Shown here: positions 35,180-45,216 of the stretch, piece after piece
How the letters are laid out: the number at the start of each line of letters is the position of its first letter
Position numbering within the stretch: position 1 is the first letter of the stretch
Assembly: GCF_014396975.1 (NCBI RefSeq)
Contig: NZ_CP060719.1
Coordinates: forward strand, 3,134,001-3,198,000
Origin: Thermomonas carbonis
Lineage (GTDB): Bacteria; Pseudomonadota; Gammaproteobacteria; Xanthomonadales; Xanthomonadaceae
Length of the DNA: 64,000 nt
Direction: 5' to 3'
Notes under the pieces: generated by a model
Database searches by the model: none
Told to the model about the DNA's origin: nothing
What the model saw: only the letters and a program-made list of their open reading frames with translations
Program-made: the position numbers and the translations under genes

Positions 35180-37057
35180 ATGAAGCGCACCGAACACACT
35201 TCCCGCCTGCAACGCATGCGCGCACCGCTGCTCGCGCTGGGCATCGCCCTGTCGAGCTTCGCCGCTGCGCAGAGCGCCCCCGAGGCACCGGTGAATCCCG
35301 ACCTGGGGCCCGCTTTCGCGACCAAGACCGCGGCCTACGTGCCGGTCTTGTTCGACGAGATCCCGGGCTGGAATGACGAGAGCTTCGACGAGACCTACGC
35401 CAGCTTCAGCACGAACTGCAAGGCGATGAAACGGCGCAGCGCGTGGGCACCGCTGTGTGCCCGGCTGGCCAAGTTGTCGCGCAACGACCAGGCCCTGCGC
35501 CAGTTCATGCACGACGAGTTCTACGCCTACCAGATGCTGACCTCAACGCGCAGCGCCACCGGCAAGCTGACCGGCTATTTCGAGCCGCTGATTTCCGGCT
35601 CGCTGCAGCAGCAGGGCGCCTACAAGTTCCCGATTTACGGCATCCCGAACGACATGTACATGGTCGACTCGCGCACCGTGGCCGGTCAGTCCAGCCGCTG
35701 GCTGAAGATCGCTGACGGCCGCATGGTCGGTGCCGAGGCCGGCGCAGCGGGCGCACGCCAGTACAAGATCGATCTGGTCGGCACCTCGCCGAACAACCGC
35801 GACAAGCGCTACCGCGTGCGCGTGGTCGGCAACACCATCAAGCCTTACCCGAACCGCCAGGCGATCGATGCCAACGGCATCGATGCGCCGGTGCTGGCCT
35901 GGGTGGCGGATCCGTTCAAGCTGTATTCGATGCAGATCCAGGGCTCGGGCAAGATCCAGCTCAAGGATGGCGGCCTGATCCGTTTGGCTTACGCCGAGCA
36001 GAACGGGCATCCGTTCATGCCCAACGCCACCCGCGGCGACTCCGACGCGATCCTGCTGGCGATCAAGGCCCGCGCACTGCAGCAGCCGCTGGTCGCGGAG
36101 GCCGAAAGCGAGATCCAGGTTCCCGGCGCGACCCGCGGCGGAAAGAAGAAGACGTCCGGCGACGCAGTGGATGACGAAGTCGCGCGCATCGTTGCCGCAT
36201 TGCAGGGTGGCGGCACGGCCAGTGCCAGCAGTGGTTCACGCCCGGTCGCCAAGGCGAAAGCCAAGCCGAAGCCGCGTCCCAAGTCCAAGCGCCCGACCGA
36301 GCAGGAGTTCGACAGCAGTGTCGCGATCGAAGTCCAGTCGTCCGAGGTGGAGGCGATGATCCAGGCGCTGCTGACGGTACCGGTCGCAGACGAAAGCTAC
36401 ATGGCACCGGAGGAAGAAGTAACCGTGGCCACCGCTGCCGATGCCAGGCCCGCATCGACCGGCAAGGCGTCGGCGAAGACGGCCTCGGCCAATGGACCGA
36501 AGATGGACATGTCCGAGTTCGAGGGCAAGGGCGGCGGCAAGGCCGCGGGCCAGGCGGTGGGCAGCGGCGTCGCGGTACCGCGCACCGGCATCCCCGACCC
36601 CAGCTACGTGTTCTTCCGCCGCATCGGCGACGGTCCGGAAGGCCCGATCGGCGCGCTCGGTGTGCCGCTCAGCGCGGGCCGTTCGATGGCGGTGGATCCG
36701 CGTGCAACGCCGCTGGGCGCGCCAGTGTTCATCGACGGCATGCAGCCGGGCAACAAGGGCCCGATGCGCCGGCTGGTGTTCGCCCAGGACACCGGTGGCG
36801 CGATCCGCGGCAGCGTGCGCGGCGACTTCTTCTGGGGCTTCGGCGACAAGGCAGGCAAGATGGCGCTGGCGACCAATCAGCCGGTGCGGATGTGGCTGCT
36901 GCTGCCGAAGTCGGTGGCTGGCAGCGCGGCCGCTAGCGGCATCAAGACCCGCAGTGCCGGTGGCACGGAGATACTGCGCGACTGCGCGGTGCCGGACGAC
37001 GAATTCTGCGCCGAGGACGACGGCACCATCTTGGACGAATTGCTGCCCGCGCAGTAG
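35180..37057 (+). CDS. MltA-type lytic murein transglycosylase with long linker
   Basis: 625 aa. Cleaves the glycan strands of peptidoglycan in the periplasm. The signal peptide is MKRTEHTSRLQRMRAPLLALGIALSSFAAA. The MltA domain follows (LTGYFEPLISGSLQQQGAYKFPIYG, QIQGSGKIQLKDGGLIRLAYAEQNGHPF) and then the 3D domain with FAQDTGGAIRGSVRGDFFWGFGDKA, where D537 corresponds to the catalytic Asp. Between them lies an insert of roughly 160 residues (about 310-470), rich in Lys, Pro, Ala and Ser, which is absent from ordinary MltA. Lying just upstream of tssF in the T6SS operon, it probably opens peptidoglycan for assembly of the apparatus, as MltE does in enteroaggregative E. coli. Confidence 0.88.
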   Translation: MKRTEHTSRLQRMRAPLLALGIALSSFAAAQSAPEAPVNPDLGPAFATKTAAYVPVLFDEIPGWNDESFDETYASFSTNCKAMKRRSAWAPLCARLAKLSRNDQALRQFMHDEFYAYQMLTSTRSATGKLTGYFEPLISGSLQQQGAYKFPIYGIPNDMYMVDSRTVAGQSSRWLKIADGRMVGAEAGAAGARQYKIDLVGTSPNNRDKRYRVRVVGNTIKPYPNRQAIDANGIDAPVLAWVADPFKLYSMQIQGSGKIQLKDGGLIRLAYAEQNGHPFMPNATRGDSDAILLAIKARALQQPLVAEAESEIQVPGATRGGKKKTSGDAVDDEVARIVAALQGGGTASASSGSRPVAKAKAKPKPRPKSKRPTEQEFDSSVAIEVQSSEVEAMIQALLTVPVADESYMAPEEEVTVATAADARPASTGKASAKTASANGPKMDMSEFEGKGGGKAAGQAVGSGVAVPRTGIPDPSYVFFRRIGDGPEGPIGALGVPLSAGRSMAVDPRATPLGAPVFIDGMQPGNKGPMRRLVFAQDTGGAIRGSVRGDFFWGFGDKAGKMALATNQPVRMWLLLPKSVAGSAAASGIKTRSAGGTEILRDCAVPDDEFCAEDDGTILDELLPAQ

Positions 37058-37180
37058 CCGCACCGCGCGACCCGGAGGGCATAGGCCTTCCGGCGAATGG
37101 CCGCCTTGCCGATGGCTATCTAGCCTGTGGCGTCACCGGTCGCGCATGTCGCGCCTCCCGGTTCATGCCGCGGGATCGCC

Positions 37181-39016
37181 ATGCTCGACGAGCTGCTGCC
37201 GTATTACGAGAACGAACTCACCTACCTGCGGCGGTTGTCGAAGGAGTTCGCCTCCAAGTATCCGAAGATCGCCTCGCGGCTGCAGATGGAGGGCGAGGTC
37301 TGCGAAGACCCGCACGTCGAGCGGCTGATCGAGTCGTTCTCGTTCCTCACCGCGCGCATCCACAAGAAGCTCGACGACGAGTTCCCGCAGATCACCGAGG
37401 CGATGCTGTCGGTGCTGTATCCGCACTTCCTGCGGCCGGTGCCGTCGATGTCGGTCGCCCAGCTGCAGCTGGCGCCCGGTGCCGAGATCAGCACGATGCA
37501 GGAACTACCCCGGCACAGCCAGTTGCTGACGCGCCCGGTGCAGGGCCTGCCGATCCGCTACCGCACCGGCTATCCGGTCGAGGTCTGGCCGATCCGCATC
37601 GCCGATGCACGCCTGGAAGCGGCGGAACGCTCGGCCTTCGCGGTGACCCGCACCGATACCGTCGCCACCTTGCGCCTGCGCATCGAACCCACCGCGCAAC
37701 TGCCGTTGTCGAAGCTGCCGATCCAGCGCCTGCGCCTGTACCTGGACGGCGAGAGCCCGTTGGTCCACGCGCTGCACGAACTGCTGCTCAACGCCACCGC
37801 CAGCATCACCCTGCGCGCGCCGGACGATGCCCCGCAGGTGCCGCCACTGCGCCTGCCGGCATCGGCACTGAAGCCGGTCGGCTTCGAGGAAGAAGACGCC
37901 CTGCTCGACTACGACCCGCGGTCGTTCCTGGGCTACCGATTGATCCAGGAATACTTCGTGCTGCCGGAGAAATTCCTGTTCATCGACCTGACCGGCCTGG
38001 ACCTGTCGCGTTTCGACGGCGCGATGGAGATCGCCATCGAACTCGGTGCCTTCGGTCGCCCGGAGCGCCTGCAGCGACTGGAGCAGACCATCACCGCGGA
38101 CACCTTTCGCTTGTTCTGCACGCCCATCGTCAACCTGTTCAAGCAGCAGGGCGAACCGATCCGGCTGTCGCAGGAGCGCCACGAATACCAGGTGGTGCCG
38201 GATGTGCGTCGCCCGCTGGGGCTGGAGGTCTATTCGGTGGATTGGGTGCGCAAGTTCAGCCGCACGCCCACCGGCAACGACTCGGTGGAGTTCTATCCGG
38301 CCTACTCCGTGCAGCACGGCCTGCACGACGACGGCAACGGCCACTACTGGTACCAGCAGCGGCGGCCTTCGTTGCTGCCGAACGATGACGGCTCCGATGT
38401 GATGCTGAGCCTGGTCGATCGCGACATGAACCCGCGCACGCCGGCGGTGGAAACCCTGTCGGTCAGCCTGACCTGCACCAATCGCGATCTGCCTTCCGCG
38501 CTGCCGTTCGGCGGCGACGAGAGCCTGCTGCAACTGGAACAGGGCGGCGTGATCGCCAGCGCGCGGCTGCTGAAGAAACCCAGTGCGACCTGGCGCGCAC
38601 CGATGCGCCAGGCCAACCAGTGGCGACTGATCTCGCACCTGTCGCTCAACCACCTGTCGATCGTCGATGGCGGCCGCGAGGCCTTGCTGGAAATCCTCAG
38701 CCTCTACAACTTCGGGGACTCCGGCACCCTGCGCAAGCAGATCGCCGGCATCACCAGCGTCGGCGGCAAGCCCTCCACGACGCGCGTCGGCCAGGCACCA
38801 CGCCAGGCCTTCGTGCGCGGCACCGAGATCGAACTGGAATTCGACGAGAACCAGTACGTCGGTTCCGGCGTCTACCTGATGGCCTGCGTGCTCGACCGTT
38901 TCTTCGGCCTCTACTGCACCGCCAATTCCTACACCAGGCTCAGCGTGCGCACCCAACAGCGCGAGGACTGGCTGGTCCGCTTTGCGCCGCGCAGCGGGAG
39001 TTTGCCGCTGGTATGA
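37181..39016 (+). CDS. tssF: T6SS baseplate subunit TssF
   Basis: 611 aa. Starts MLDELLPYYENELTYLRRLSKEFASKYPKIASRLQM, the strongly conserved TssF N-terminus, continuing with DPHVERLIESFSFLTARIHKKLDDEFPQITEAMLSVLYPHFLRPVPSM. The middle and C-terminal regions (FVRGTEIELEFDENQYVGSGVYLMACVLDRFFGLYCTANSY, VRTQQREDW) also fit. The ATG at 37181 was preferred to the longer frame from 37127 on this basis. It lies 123 bp after the MltA-like gene and overlaps tssG by 4 nt. Confidence 0.95.
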   Translation: MLDELLPYYENELTYLRRLSKEFASKYPKIASRLQMEGEVCEDPHVERLIESFSFLTARIHKKLDDEFPQITEAMLSVLYPHFLRPVPSMSVAQLQLAPGAEISTMQELPRHSQLLTRPVQGLPIRYRTGYPVEVWPIRIADARLEAAERSAFAVTRTDTVATLRLRIEPTAQLPLSKLPIQRLRLYLDGESPLVHALHELLLNATASITLRAPDDAPQVPPLRLPASALKPVGFEEEDALLDYDPRSFLGYRLIQEYFVLPEKFLFIDLTGLDLSRFDGAMEIAIELGAFGRPERLQRLEQTITADTFRLFCTPIVNLFKQQGEPIRLSQERHEYQVVPDVRRPLGLEVYSVDWVRKFSRTPTGNDSVEFYPAYSVQHGLHDDGNGHYWYQQRRPSLLPNDDGSDVMLSLVDRDMNPRTPAVETLSVSLTCTNRDLPSALPFGGDESLLQLEQGGVIASARLLKKPSATWRAPMRQANQWRLISHLSLNHLSIVDGGREALLEILSLYNFGDSGTLRKQIAGITSVGGKPSTTRVGQAPRQAFVRGTEIELEFDENQYVGSGVYLMACVLDRFFGLYCTANSYTRLSVRTQQREDWLVRFAPRSGSLPLV

Positions 39017-40110
39017 GCACCGAGAGCGCAGGCCGATCACCGACACATCGCGATCACGTGGCCAGCATCGATCCGATGCAGCCCGCGCTCGAGCGACTGC
39101 ACGCCGAGCCGGGCCGTTTCGGTTTCTTCCAGGCGGTGCGGCTGCTGTATTCGGCGAACGGATTCGACGGCCGCGGCACCGGTTCGCGTCCCGGCCCGCT
39201 GCGCTTCACCACCCCGGCATCGCTCGCCTTTCCGCCATCCGAATTGCATTCGATCGAAGTCAGCGAAAGCAACACGCGCATGTGCGTGAACTTCATGGGC
39301 CTGACTGGTCCATCCGGTGTGTTGCCGCGCACGTACACGGAATTGCTGATCGCACGGAAGACCCATCGCGACCGCAGCGCGCAGGAATTCCTCGACGTTT
39401 TCAACCACCGGCTGGTCTCGCTGTTCTGGTTGGCATGGGCCAAGCACCGGCCTGAAATCGGCCGCCAGTTCGGCTTCCAGAATTCGGTGCTGCGCTACCT
39501 GGAATACGTGGTCGGGCTGGGCACCCCGGCATTGCAGGCACGGCTGCATCCGAACCGGCGCGTGGCCACCAAGACGCGCGAGTTGCCCGGCGCGGCGCTG
39601 GTGTATTTCTCCGGCCTGGTCGCACAGCGCCCGCATGGCGAACGCGCGATCGCGCAGGTGGTGTCGGCAGTGGTCGGCGCACCGGTGGAGGCCGCGGGCT
39701 GCCTGGGCACCTGGCAGACGATCTCCGATGACGCACGCACCCGACTGGGTCGCGATGCGCATCGGCTTGGCCACGGCTGCGTGCTCGGCACGCGCTACTG
39801 GGACCGGCAGACCACGCTGCGGTTGACCATCGGCCCGCTCGACCGCACGCGCTTCAACACCTTGCTACCGCGCGGCCCGCGGCTGGCCGATGTCATCGAA
39901 CTCACCCGCTTCCTCACTGGCCTGGCCATCGACCTCCGCGTGCGCCTGTCGCTGCGTGCGGACCAGGTGCCGCCGCTGCGACTGGGCGCGCGCGACCACG
40001 ACCGCCCGCAACTGGGCTGGAACACCTGGCTGGGTGGTCGTCGCGACCCCGAGCCGGCAAACGACTGCGAATTCCACTTTTCCGCAATGGGAGGCCAATC
40101 ATGGCGCTGA
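39013..40110 (+). CDS. tssG: T6SS baseplate subunit TssG
   Basis: 365 aa. Forms the baseplate wedge with TssE and TssF. Family blocks are GRFGFFQAVRLLYSA, PLRFTTPASLAFPPSELHSIE, NFMGLTGPSGVLPRTYTELLI, FLDVFNHRLVSLFWLAWAKHRP and LGTRYWDRQTTLRLTIGPLDR. ATG at 39013 overlaps the tssF stop (ATGA). The frame upstream is open but lies in tssF. Its end overlaps tssH by 10 bp. Confidence 0.95.
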   Translation: MSTESAGRSPTHRDHVASIDPMQPALERLHAEPGRFGFFQAVRLLYSANGFDGRGTGSRPGPLRFTTPASLAFPPSELHSIEVSESNTRMCVNFMGLTGPSGVLPRTYTELLIARKTHRDRSAQEFLDVFNHRLVSLFWLAWAKHRPEIGRQFGFQNSVLRYLEYVVGLGTPALQARLHPNRRVATKTRELPGAALVYFSGLVAQRPHGERAIAQVVSAVVGAPVEAAGCLGTWQTISDDARTRLGRDAHRLGHGCVLGTRYWDRQTTLRLTIGPLDRTRFNTLLPRGPRLADVIELTRFLTGLAIDLRVRLSLRADQVPPLRLGARDHDRPQLGWNTWLGGRRDPEPANDCEFHFSAMGGQSWR

Positions 40111-42761
40111 ACCTTCGGTCGCTGATCGCGCGACTCAACACCACCTGCCGCGGCGCGATGGAAGGCGCCGCCGGTCTCTGCATGTCGCGCGGCCATTACG
40201 AGGTCGAGGTCGAACACCTGCTGGCCAAGTTGCTGGAAGTCGAGAACAGCGACATCCATCGCATCCTGCGGCAATTCGAGATCGCACCGGAAGCCCTGGA
40301 GCGCGAACTCGGCAAGGCCCTGGACGGATTCAAGACCGGCAACCAGCGCACGCCGGCCCTGTCCGCGATGATCCCGAAACTGTTCGAATCCGGCTGGGGC
40401 TGGGCCTCGATCGAATTCGGCGAGGCGAAGGTCCGCAGTGGTCACCTGCTGGTCGCATTGCTGGCCGACAACGAATTGCGCCGCCTGGTCAGCGTGAGTG
40501 CGCGCTCGCTGGAAAAGATCAACCTCGAAACCCTGACCAAGAATTTCCATGCACTCACCGAATCTTCCAGCGAAGCCCGCGATGCGCGTGCGCTGGGCGA
40601 CGCCGGCGGCGCGATCAGTGGCGATGCCGGCACGCCCGGCAGTGCGCCAGCCGGCGGCAAGCCCAGCCGCACGCCGAACCTGGACCAGTACTGCATCAAC
40701 CTGACCCAGCGCGCACGCGAGGGCAAGCTCGACCCGGTGCTGGGCCGCGACTCCGAAATCCGCCTGATGATCGACGTGCTCACGCGTCGCCGGCAGAACA
40801 ACCCGATCCTCACCGGCGAAGCCGGCGTCGGCAAGACCGCGGTGGTCGAAGGCCTGGCACTGCGCATCGCCCAGGACGACGTGCCGCCGATCCTGCACGG
40901 GGTTGAATTGATGTCGCTGGACCTTGGCCTGTTGCAGGCCGGCGCATCGGTGAAGGGCGAATTCGAGAACCGATTGAAGGGCGTGATCGAAGAGGTCAAG
41001 TCCAGCCCGAAGCCGATCATCATGTTCATCGACGAGGCGCATACGCTGATTGGCGCCGGCGGCGCGGCCGGCCAGAACGACGCGGCCAACTTGCTGAAGC
41101 CCGCGTTGGCGCGCGGGGAAATGCGCACCATCGCTGCGACCACGTGGAGCGAATACAAGAAGTACTTCGAGAAGGATCCCGCCCTCACCCGCCGCTTCCA
41201 GGTGGTCAAGGTCGACGAACCGGACGACGAGAAGGCGATCTCGATGCTGCGCGGCGTGGGCCAGGCGATGGCTGCCCACCACAAAGTACGCATCCTCGAT
41301 GAAGCCGTCACCGAGGCGGTCAAGCTGAGCTCGCGCTTCATCCCCGGCCGCCAGTTGCCCGACAAGGCCGTGAGCGTGCTCGACACCGCCTGCGCGAAGA
41401 TCGCGATCGGCCAGAACGCAACACCCGCGCGCATCGAGGACGCCAAGCGGCGACTCGACGTGCTGGGTACCGAACGCGCGCAACTCGACAAGGAAACCGC
41501 CGGCGGCGCGGAACACGGCAAGCGCCTGGGCGAGATTGCCGAGGAAACCGCCAGGGTCACCGAGTCGCTGGCCGCGGACGAAGCCCGCTTCGCCCAGGAA
41601 AAGGAACTGGTCGGCAAGATCCATGCAGAACTCGACAAGGTCGAGGCCCTGCCCGCCGATGATCCGGCGCGCGCCGATGTGGTGGCCACGCTGAATGCGG
41701 TGCGTGCCGAACTCAAGGCACTGCAGGGCTTCGAGCCGATGATCCTGCCGGTGGTGGATTCGAGCGCGGTCGCGCAGATCATCGCCGGCTGGACCGGCAT
41801 CCCGGTGGGCCGCATGGTCGCCGACGAGATCCAGACCGTGCTCAAGCTCAAGGACACCCTGGAGGAACGCGTGATCGGCCAGAGCCACGCGCTCGATGCC
41901 ATCGCCCAGCGCGTGCGGACCTCGCGGGCGAACCTGGAAGATCCGGACAAGCCGAAGGGCGTGTTCCTGCTGGTCGGCACCTCCGGCGTGGGCAAGACCG
42001 AGACCGCGATCGCACTGGCCGACGCGCTGTACGGCGGCGAACGCAGCATGATCACCATCGCGATGTCCGAGTACCAGGAGGCGCACACGGTCTCCAGCCT
42101 CAAGGGTTCGCCCCCGGGTTATGTCGGCTATGGCGAGGGCGGCGTGCTGACCGAGGCGGTGCGTCGCCGGCCGTATTCTGTCGTCCTGCTGGACGAGATC
42201 GAGAAGGCCCACCCGGATGTGCTGGAGCTGTTCTTCCAGGTGTTCGACAAGGGCCGCATGGAGGATGGCGAAGGCCGCGAGATCGACTTCCGCAACACCC
42301 TGATCATCCTCACCTCCAACGCCGGCACCGACCTGGTGATGCAGGCCTGCAACGAGTCCGAGGAATTGCCCACGGTGGCCTACCTCAACGACCTGCTCAA
42401 GCCCGAGCTCAACCGCACCTTCAAGCCGGCGTTCCTGGGTCGCACCGCGGTGATCCCGTATTACCCGCTGCGCGACGAGAACATGCGCAAGATCGTGCGC
42501 CTCAAGCTCAACAAGATCGGCAAGCGGATCAAGGCCAACCATGGTGCGGCGTTCGAATACGACGAGGCCGTGGTCGATGCCATCGCCCAGCGCTGCACCG
42601 AGGTCGATTCCGGCGCCCGCAACATCGACAACATCCTCACCGGGACGGTGCTTCCGGAAGTCTCCGGCCACGTGCTGGAACGGATGGCGGCCGGCGGCGG
42701 CATCAGCGCCATCCGCATCGGCGCGGGCGAGGACGGCAACTTCACCTACGCGGTGGACTGA
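40101..42761 (+). CDS. tssH: T6SS sheath-recycling AAA+ ATPase TssH (ClpV)
   Basis: 886 aa. Disassembles contracted TssB/TssC sheaths in the cytoplasm. An N-terminal Clp repeat domain (1-150) is followed by AAA module 1 with Walker A GEAGVGKTA (about 239) and Walker B IIMFIDEAHTLIGAGG, a coiled-coil middle domain (about 460-560), and AAA module 2 with Walker A GTSGVGKTE (about 626) and VVLLDEIEKAHPDVLELFFQ. The Clp-type C-terminal domain is complete. It has the ClpV-specific N-terminus (MALNLRSLIARLNTTCRGAME) rather than that of ClpB. Confidence 0.96.
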   Translation: MALNLRSLIARLNTTCRGAMEGAAGLCMSRGHYEVEVEHLLAKLLEVENSDIHRILRQFEIAPEALERELGKALDGFKTGNQRTPALSAMIPKLFESGWGWASIEFGEAKVRSGHLLVALLADNELRRLVSVSARSLEKINLETLTKNFHALTESSSEARDARALGDAGGAISGDAGTPGSAPAGGKPSRTPNLDQYCINLTQRAREGKLDPVLGRDSEIRLMIDVLTRRRQNNPILTGEAGVGKTAVVEGLALRIAQDDVPPILHGVELMSLDLGLLQAGASVKGEFENRLKGVIEEVKSSPKPIIMFIDEAHTLIGAGGAAGQNDAANLLKPALARGEMRTIAATTWSEYKKYFEKDPALTRRFQVVKVDEPDDEKAISMLRGVGQAMAAHHKVRILDEAVTEAVKLSSRFIPGRQLPDKAVSVLDTACAKIAIGQNATPARIEDAKRRLDVLGTERAQLDKETAGGAEHGKRLGEIAEETARVTESLAADEARFAQEKELVGKIHAELDKVEALPADDPARADVVATLNAVRAELKALQGFEPMILPVVDSSAVAQIIAGWTGIPVGRMVADEIQTVLKLKDTLEERVIGQSHALDAIAQRVRTSRANLEDPDKPKGVFLLVGTSGVGKTETAIALADALYGGERSMITIAMSEYQEAHTVSSLKGSPPGYVGYGEGGVLTEAVRRRPYSVVLLDEIEKAHPDVLELFFQVFDKGRMEDGEGREIDFRNTLIILTSNAGTDLVMQACNESEELPTVAYLNDLLKPELNRTFKPAFLGRTAVIPYYPLRDENMRKIVRLKLNKIGKRIKANHGAAFEYDEAVVDAIAQRCTEVDSGARNIDNILTGTVLPEVSGHVLERMAAGGGISAIRIGAGEDGNFTYAVD

Positions 42762-42926
42762 GCCGCCTCCGCACCACCTGCCTGCGCCGCCATGGACGGC
42801 AGCGCGGGTTCTACCCCCTTCGCGCTATGCCGTGACTCGCGGCATCGGCCACGCATAGCACTTCGGATGAATGTCGCAACGCTGCGGCAGCGCCGACGAT
42901 AGCAACACGCCTCCAGGCATCCACTC

Positions 42927-45092
42927 ATGCCCGCCAGTCTTTCCACCAGCAACCGGATGTACTTCCTCACCCTGCAGGAATACGGGGAAGACGATCTGTT
43001 GATCGAGGAAATGTCCGGCCGCGAGGCGGTCTCGGAATTGTTCGAGTTCCGCCTGCGCCTGCTGTCGGAGCGCGACGACATCGATCCGGTGCGGATCATC
43101 GGCAAGTGGGCGATCCTGCGCATCGAAACCTGGGACAGCCGGCACATGGCCGGCGAGCGCCACTGGAACGGTTATGTCTCGCGCTTCGCGCAGACCGGCC
43201 GGGCCCCGTCTCCCGATGGCGAGGGCGACCTCTATACCTACGAATGCGACATCGTGCCGTGGTTCTGGATGCTCACCCAGCACGAGGATTGCCGGATTTT
43301 CCAGAACCTCTCGGTGCCGGACATCATCGAGACCATCTTCGGCGAATTCGCGTACAGCGATTTCAAGCTGGAACTGACCGAAGATCATCCGGAGCTCGAG
43401 TACTGCACGCAGTACAACGAGAGCACCTTCGACTTCATCTCGCGCCTGATCGAGCGCGAGGGCATCCACTACTACTTCCGCCACAACGAAGACAGCGGCG
43501 GGTCGACGCATATCCTGGTCTTCACCGACAACAAGGACAGTAACCCCGCGCTGGATCCGGACGAGCTGCCGTTCCACCACGACGGCCACGCGGAAGATTT
43601 CGACGCGATCCGCACCCTGGCCCGCAACGAGCAGATGCGCACGCGCAAGGTGACCCTGCAGGACTGGGACTACAAGAAGCGCGGATCGGTCAGCGAGAAC
43701 ACTCCGACCGTACTCGACATCGGCAGCGACCACGGACTGGAACGCTACCAGTATCCGGGCGGCTTCGTGGCGCCAAGCGGCGCTGCAGACGCAAGCACCG
43801 GCAAGCACCTGTCCAAGGTGATCATGGAAGCCGAGGAAGCCAGCCACCTGCGCTTCCGCGGCGACAGCCAGATCCGCACGCTGGCCCCGGGCCATACATT
43901 CACCCTCTACGATCATCCGTTCGACACGTTCAATGTCGAGTACCTGCTGCTGTCGGTCTGGCACCACGGCCGCAACAATCTCACCGCCGGCGGGAACGGT
44001 GGTGGCGACTACGGCAACAAGTTCACACTGCAACCGCACCAGACGGTCTATCGCGCTCCCTTGACGACCCGCAAGGGACAAGTGCGGGGTCCGCAGACCG
44101 CGATCGTGGTCGGCCCGCCCGGCGAGGAGATCTACACCGACGATCTCGGCCGGATCAAGGTGCGCTTCCCCTGGGACCGCAAGGTGTCCGGCCGCAGCAC
44201 CGACAAGCCGGACGACAAGGCCTCGTGCTGGATCCGCGTGGCGCAGATGTGGGCCGGCAACGGCTACGGGACGATGTTCATCCCGCGCATCGGCATGGAA
44301 GTCGTGGTCGACTTCCTCGAAGGGGATCCGGACAGGCCGATCGCCGTCGGCTGCGTCTACAACGGCATCAACAAACCGCCGTATGCACTGCCCGCAGATG
44401 CCACCAAGTCCACCATCAAGACGTTGTCGTCGAAGGGCGGCGGCGGCTTCAACGAACTGCGTTTCGAGGACAAGAAGGGCTCCGAGGAAGTCTTCCTGCA
44501 TGCGCAGAAAGACCTGCAGCATCGGGTCAAGGAAAAGTCGACCACATTCGTCGGCAAGGACGTGCATGTCCTGGTCAACGAGAACCGTTACGAAAAGACG
44601 GTGCTCGACGACCACAAGACCGTCGACGGAAAGCGCCTGGCGTATGTCAGGAAAGACGACCACCTGAAAGTCGACGGCGGCGTCCTGATGGAATCCAGCG
44701 GGGGCATGAACCTGTCCGCCGGGCAGGATCTGCTGGGCGCGAGCTCGATGAACCTGCACCTCAAGGGCGGGATGAACGTCGTCGTGGAGGCCGGACTGTC
44801 GCTTAGCCTCAAGGTCGGCGGCAACTTCATCAACATCGGCCCTGCCGGCGTCGCCATTTCCGGCACGATGGTAATGATCAACTCCGGCGGGAGCGCGATG
44901 TCGGCGAACGCACCCGGCAAGCCCGAGAAAGCCAAGGAACCCGAAGAAGCGATCAAGGTCGATCCCGGCAAGGTCACCGACCCCGTCCAGCAATTGCAGG
45001 CGCAGGCGTTGCGCAATGCCGCACGCGAGGGTCAACCCTTCTGCGCCGAGTGCCTCGCTGCTCGCGCCGCCTACCAGGCGTTGATGGCATGA
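42927..45092 (+). CDS. vgrG: T6SS spike protein VgrG
   Basis: 721 aa; the trimeric tip of the Hcp tube. The gp27-like domain covers about 10-400 (YECDIVPWFWMLTQHEDCRIFQN, TQYNESTFDFISRLIEREGIHYYFRH). The gp5-type OB fold follows (IYTDDLGRIKVRFPWDR, GYGTMFIPRIGMEVVVDFLEGDPDRP), then a beta-prism needle with GGGGFNELRFEDKKGSEEVFLHAQKD. It ends in a short helical extension with a CAEC motif and no enzymatic effector domain. It starts the effector module DUF4123 adaptor, small gene and Ala-rich protein, 165 bp after tssH. Confidence 0.96.
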   Translation: MPASLSTSNRMYFLTLQEYGEDDLLIEEMSGREAVSELFEFRLRLLSERDDIDPVRIIGKWAILRIETWDSRHMAGERHWNGYVSRFAQTGRAPSPDGEGDLYTYECDIVPWFWMLTQHEDCRIFQNLSVPDIIETIFGEFAYSDFKLELTEDHPELEYCTQYNESTFDFISRLIEREGIHYYFRHNEDSGGSTHILVFTDNKDSNPALDPDELPFHHDGHAEDFDAIRTLARNEQMRTRKVTLQDWDYKKRGSVSENTPTVLDIGSDHGLERYQYPGGFVAPSGAADASTGKHLSKVIMEAEEASHLRFRGDSQIRTLAPGHTFTLYDHPFDTFNVEYLLLSVWHHGRNNLTAGGNGGGDYGNKFTLQPHQTVYRAPLTTRKGQVRGPQTAIVVGPPGEEIYTDDLGRIKVRFPWDRKVSGRSTDKPDDKASCWIRVAQMWAGNGYGTMFIPRIGMEVVVDFLEGDPDRPIAVGCVYNGINKPPYALPADATKSTIKTLSSKGGGGFNELRFEDKKGSEEVFLHAQKDLQHRVKEKSTTFVGKDVHVLVNENRYEKTVLDDHKTVDGKRLAYVRKDDHLKVDGGVLMESSGGMNLSAGQDLLGASSMNLHLKGGMNVVVEAGLSLSLKVGGNFINIGPAGVAISGTMVMINSGGSAMSANAPGKPEKAKEPEEAIKVDPGKVTDPVQQLQAQALRNAAREGQPFCAECLAARAAYQALMA

Positions 45093-45216
45093 CCTGTTTC
45101 AGTGCCTGCCTGCGTAAACCCAGTGGCATGGGGATGGAGCACCTTCATCACCCAAGTCAGTGTCTTCGACGCCGTGCGTGCGCCTCCAGCGCCTGCCGAC
45201 GTCGTCGGCGTTGCCG

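Noticed and set aside
39795-42671. 958-codon open frame on the minus strand
   Set aside because: Antisense to tssG/tssH, whose AAA+ motifs are unambiguous.
42825-45035. 736-codon open frame on the minus strand
   Set aside because: Antisense to vgrG; low-complexity His/Asp/Val-rich translation typical of shadow frames in GC-rich DNA.
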